From: Microbispora rosea
Lineage (GTDB): Bacteria; Actinomycetota; Actinomycetes; Streptosporangiales; Streptosporangiaceae
Reading direction: 5' to 3'
NCBI RefSeq assembly: GCF_900156315.1
Contig: NZ_FTNI01000005.1
Coordinates: forward strand, 202,167-266,166
Length of the DNA stretch: 64,000 bases
Shown: piece by piece, positions 61,149-64,000 of the stretch
Layout of the letters: each line of letters opens with the position of its first letter
How positions within the stretch are numbered: the stretch's first letter is position 1
Notes under the pieces: model-generated
Seen by the model: the letters and a program-made list of their open reading frames with translations, nothing else
Databases searched by the model: none
Told to the model about the DNA's origin: nothing
Program-made: the position numbers and the translations under genes

Positions 61149-61916
61149 TCACGACGTGGGGGAGTAGGGCGGCGCCACACCCCAGCCCCAACGGGGGACC
61201 GGAGCCTGCTGCGGGGGACGGGCACCGGGCTGGGAGTTGGCGAAGGCGAGGCGGGTGCCCCACTCAATGTAACTCGCGAAGGCGGCGCGGAACTCGGGGT
61301 CGGCGGGCAGGCCGACCACGTCGGCGGCGTTCATGAGGAGATCGACCCATCGGCGGCGCTGAGGTTCGCTGATGGCCTTGCCGAGGTGCTGGACCAGCAT
61401 GTGGTGGTAGCCGCCCCGCTCGTCGGTGTAGCGGGACGGCCCGCCGAAGACCTCCGCCAGCCACATCGCGACATACTTCGGGTGTCCCGGGTCCATGTGG
61501 GCGAACAGAGGACCGATCAGGTCGTCCTTGAGAACCTGCTCGTAGAACGTCTCGGTGAGCCGCTCGAACGCCTCGATGCCGCCCGCCCAGTCGTACAGGC
61601 TCGGCACGGAGGATCCGGTGCCGCGCACCGCGGTGCGCTCGTAGTGCCGCATCTCCTCGATCTGCCGGACGTACGGCTTGATCGCGGAGAAGAACTCCCC
61701 GAAGTGCTCGCCACCCCGGAAACCCTGCAGGTGATCCTCGGCCGAGGTCCACGTGATGCGTAGGATGTACGACTCGGGCTCGTCCACGCACCGGGACAGC
61801 TCGTAGTCCACGCACTGGGGCGCGGCCGCCAAGGACACCGCGGCACGCTCGTAGGCGGCTTCGAACGCTTCCGCGTCCTGCTGGTCGATCCGGTAGCGGA
61901 TGTACTCGACGATCAC
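61149..61916 (-). CDS. ABM domain and truncated haemoglobin (group II) fusion protein
   Basis: The 255-residue protein has an N-terminal antibiotic biosynthesis monooxygenase-like domain (about 1-95: VEYIRYRIDQQDAEAFEAAYERAAVSLAAAPQCVDYELSRCVDEPESYILRITW) and a C-terminal truncated haemoglobin of the trHbO type (about 110-230) with DDLIGPLFAHMDPGHP, the proximal His in HHMLVQHLGKAIS and the conserved Trp in RRRWVDLLM. A Pro/Gln-rich tail follows. Heme O2 chemistry may feed or protect the ABM domain. GTG start, no strong ribosome site. Confidence 0.88.
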   Translation of the reverse strand: MIVEYIRYRIDQQDAEAFEAAYERAAVSLAAAPQCVDYELSRCVDEPESYILRITWTSAEDHLQGFRGGEHFGEFFSAIKPYVRQIEEMRHYERTAVRGTGSSVPSLYDWAGGIEAFERLTETFYEQVLKDDLIGPLFAHMDPGHPKYVAMWLAEVFGGPSRYTDERGGYHHMLVQHLGKAISEPQRRRWVDLLMNAADVVGLPADPEFRAAFASYIEWGTRLAFANSQPGARPPQQAPVPRWGWGVAPPYSPTS

Positions 61917-61973
61917 GTGAGCACCGTCCCGGGGGCTGCGCCACTCGAAAATAGGATCATGGTTGCATTGTAA

Positions 61974-62861
61974 TCATGTAATGGTCGGCGGGTCGGCGTG
62001 ATCGGCGTGAATCAGCTCAAGAAATGCCGCGGCCGCCGGAGACCGCCGGTTGTCCCAGATCAGGTGCTCCACCCGCGTGGGAGCATCGCGAAGACGAATG
62101 ACACGCAGGTCGGCGAAGCGCGGCGCATAGGCGGCGGGAAGCATGCCCACGCCGAGGCCCTGCCGCACCAAATCGACCATGAGATCGGCGGACGACACCT
62201 CGAAGGGGACCTCCCGCCGCACCCCTGCCGCCGCGAACGCCTCGTCCGACTGCGCCCGACCGGCCGCGCCGACACGGAAGTCGATGAACGGCTCGTCCGC
62301 CAGCCCCCGCAGGTCCACCTCGGTCTCCGTCCGGTGATAATCGGGCGCGACCACCGCGACCAGTTCGCCCCCGCCGAGGCGGCGACTCTGGACGCCCTTG
62401 GGTTCCGCACGCGCCGGCAGGCCGAGAAACGCGACGTCGACACCACCCTGCCGGACCCGCTCGATCAGCTCATCGCTGCCCGCCGCGGTGAGCGTGATGT
62501 GCACCCCCGGATAACGCCGGCGATAGTCCCGTAAGGCGACCGGCAGGTTGACGGCCGTCACCGTGGGGATGGCGCCGACGGCGAGCCGTCCCCGGATCTC
62601 CCCGGCGGAGGCCGCGACCTCGGCCCGCGCGCGATCCGCGGCCTCCAGACACTCCCGGGCCGCGCCGAGGAACGCCTCCCCGGCCGGCGTCAGCCGCACC
62701 CGCCGGCTGGTCCGCTCGAACAGCCGCGCGCCCAGCTCCCGCTCCAGAGCGGCGACCTGATGACTGAGCGCCGACTGCACCACACGGCAGCGCTCGGCCG
62801 CCCGGGTGAAGTTCCTGGTCTCTGCGACCGCCACGACATACCTCAGCTGCTGCAGCTCCAC
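61974..62861 (-). CDS. LysR family transcriptional regulator
   Basis: The 295-residue protein has an N-terminal LysR helix-turn-helix (LRYVVAVAETRNFTRAAERCRVVQSALSHQVAALERELGARLFERTSRRVRLTPAG) and a two-lobed LysR substrate domain. GTG start. It is divergent from an MFS gene at 63046, which it probably controls from the 184-base gap between them. The effector is unknown. Confidence 0.9.
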   Translation of the reverse strand: MELQQLRYVVAVAETRNFTRAAERCRVVQSALSHQVAALERELGARLFERTSRRVRLTPAGEAFLGAARECLEAADRARAEVAASAGEIRGRLAVGAIPTVTAVNLPVALRDYRRRYPGVHITLTAAGSDELIERVRQGGVDVAFLGLPARAEPKGVQSRRLGGGELVAVVAPDYHRTETEVDLRGLADEPFIDFRVGAAGRAQSDEAFAAAGVRREVPFEVSSADLMVDLVRQGLGVGMLPAAYAPRFADLRVIRLRDAPTRVEHLIWDNRRSPAAAAFLELIHADHADPPTIT

Positions 62862-62912
62862 TCAACCATGATGAACCACGATCGATATCGATGAAAAGTA
62901 TGTGTTGGACTC

Positions 62913-62925
62913 ATCAATCGTTGAT
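62913..62925. promoter_or_regulatory. Inverted repeat ATCAA-TCG-TTGAT
   Basis: A perfect 5-base-arm dyad in the LysR/MFS intergenic gap, AT-richer than its surroundings. Related half-sites (ATCGATATCGAT at 62881-62892) lie nearby. LysR proteins bind such dyads, but this one is short. Confidence 0.35.
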
Positions 62926-63045
62926 CGCGCACCCTTGATGGCGACGGCTCGACCACGCCCTCCACCACGCCCTCCACCGCCGGCTCCTTCCGTCGGCCGA
63001 GCCCGCATGCCGTCGGCGGACGATCAACCACCAGAAAGAACGCCA

Positions 63046-64000
63046 ATGATCACTCACGGCACACACCCGCATGCGACCGTAAGGTCATGGCTCGGCGTCG
63101 CGGCGATCACCGCCAGCCTCTTCGCCTTCCTCACGACCGAGCTGATGCCCGTCGGCCTGCTCACCCCGATGAGCACCAGCCTGCGCATATCCGTAGGCGC
63201 CGCCGGGCTGATGGTCACCCTGTACGGCGTCTCGGCAGGGCTCGGCGTGCCCTTCATCGTGGCATGGACCAGGCGCGTCAACCGGCGCGTCCTGCTGTCC
63301 ACGCTGCTGGCGATACTGACCCTGGGAAACACGATCACCGCGATCTCCCCGAACTATCCACTGGTCCTGACGACACGGCTCATCATGGGCTTCGCCAGCG
63401 GGGTGTTCTGGGCCATCGGCGTGAGCATGGCGATGCGCCTCGTCGCGGAACGCCACGCGAGCAGGGCGGCCGCGATCGTGATGTCCGGCATCTCGATCGC
63501 CGCCGTCGTCGGCATACCAGTGGGAACACTCCTGGAAAGCCTCACCGGCTGGCGAACCACCTTCCTGATCTGGGCCGGCCTCAGCGTGCTGGTGTTCCTC
63601 GCGGTCGTCACCGTCATCCCGTCGCTGCCGTCGACGAACGCGGTCTCGGTGCGGGAAGTCTTCGGCCTCCCGCTGAAGAACGTGCCGCTGCGCCTGGTGC
63701 TGTTCACCGTCGTGCTCTTCGTGCTCGGCCACTTCGGCGCGTACACGTTCGTACGCCCCTACCTGGAGCACAGCGCGGCCGCCACACCCTTCTTCATCAC
63801 CGCGGCGCTGATGGCCTACGGCGCGGGAGGCGCGGCGGGAAACTTCGTCGCCGGACACACGGTGACCAGAAACCCCAGGGGCAGCTTCATCGTCGGCTGC
63901 GCGGGACTCGTGACGTCCTTGCTGCTGCTGCTCACGATCGCTCACGGGCAGGCCGGGTCGATCATCGCGCTTGCTGTCTGGGGCGTTTCCTTCGGCGTCG
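63046..64000 (+). CDS. MFS transporter, AraJ/SotB-like (truncated by window end)
   Basis: The first 318 codons encode at least eight hydrophobic helices. MITHGTHPHATVRSW, then AFLTTELMPVGLLTPMSTSLRISVGAAGLMVTLYGVSAGLGVPFIVAWTRRVNRRVLL and GIPVGTLLESLTGWRTTF place it with the arabinose/sugar-efflux and drug-efflux AraJ/SotB group. The gene runs off the right edge. AGAAAGAA is the only weak ribosome site. Probably regulated by the divergent LysR protein. Confidence 0.9.
   Translation, partial: MITHGTHPHATVRSWLGVAAITASLFAFLTTELMPVGLLTPMSTSLRISVGAAGLMVTLYGVSAGLGVPFIVAWTRRVNRRVLLSTLLAILTLGNTITAISPNYPLVLTTRLIMGFASGVFWAIGVSMAMRLVAERHASRAAAIVMSGISIAAVVGIPVGTLLESLTGWRTTFLIWAGLSVLVFLAVVTVIPSLPSTNAVSVREVFGLPLKNVPLRLVLFTVVLFVLGHFGAYTFVRPYLEHSAAATPFFITAALMAYGAGGAAGNFVAGHTVTRNPRGSFIVGCAGLVTSLLLLLTIAHGQAGSIIALAVWGVSFGV

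Overview
The window is high-GC DNA (above roughly 70% G+C by eye, with strong G/C third positions). Gene content points to a filamentous actinomycete, probably of the Streptosporangiaceae or a close relative. The signs are a GPP34 protein, ECF sigma factors of the SigJ, SigG and ECF42 types, a HelR-type RNA polymerase helicase, TipA-like and MocR-like regulators, an SCO6745-like protein, a TcmP-like methyltransferase, many GTG starts, and many GTGA/ATGA stop-start overlaps. The genus cannot be fixed from the sequence. No rRNA, complete tRNA, CRISPR array, replication origin or intact transposon was found. Most of the window looks like an accessory chromosome region made of small regulator-plus-target modules.

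Layout. 0-5.2 kb: a minus-strand operon of five genes: solute-binding lipoprotein, permease and ATPase of a polar amino acid ABC importer, then an N-acyl-D-amino-acid deacylase, then a cytoplasmic class-A-beta-lactamase-like serine hydrolase. The first four genes are linked by three GTGA overlaps. 5.3-9.3 kb: a pentapeptide-repeat membrane protein and a small stress block (SDR dehydrogenase, DUF3072 protein, membrane protein), each of the last three behind a SigB-like GTTT-N14/15-GGG(T/C)A promoter. 9.4-17 kb: GPP34, an APC permease with a coupled acetyltransferase, a GntR-type regulator, an MFS exporter, DeoR and WYL regulators, and an ECF41/SigJ sigma factor. 17-20.4 kb: an SDR probably controlled by that sigma factor, and helR with a near-consensus rifamycin-associated element upstream.

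20.5-29 kb: a GbsR/MarR-like regulator with a TcmP-like methyltransferase, a divergent LysE exporter and alpha/beta hydrolase, a MocR regulator, a bicovalent-type FAD oxidoreductase, an SCO6745-like protein, and a MerR/aldo-keto reductase pair. The MocR gene and the oxidoreductase share a long upstream motif, and a fossil copy of the hydrolase 3' end lies 4.2 kb away. 29-35 kb: a secreted glycoside hydrolase with Fn3 and CBM2 domains, a TetR-class repressor with a textbook tet operator over a His-rich small ORF and a frameshifted quinone reductase, a lipoprotein, and a MarR/SnoaL pair. 35-38 kb holds remnants: an internally deleted tyrosine integrase and a Tn3-type transposase tail. These flank an F420-reductase-like protein and an SDR/TetR pair.

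38-50 kb: a secreted Gly-rich protein, another SDR, MarR with a divergent AcrB-type RND pump, an ArsR-like regulator (behind a 24-bp-arm inverted repeat) coupled to an MFS exporter, a SigG-like sigma factor, purB (probably leaderless) with a GNAT gene, and a HAD phosphatase. 50-64 kb: ArsR/SRPBCC, TipA-like MerR, ECF42 with its DGPF partner, MerR with a GyrI-like protein, a tyrosine recombinase, an L7/L12-fold protein, a DUF2218 to O-methyltransferase fusion, an XRE/phosphotransferase pair, an SDR, a SnoaL protein, an ABM to truncated haemoglobin fusion, and a LysR with a divergent MFS gene cut by the window end.

Motif positions were read by eye. Promoter, operator and terminator calls are predictions.
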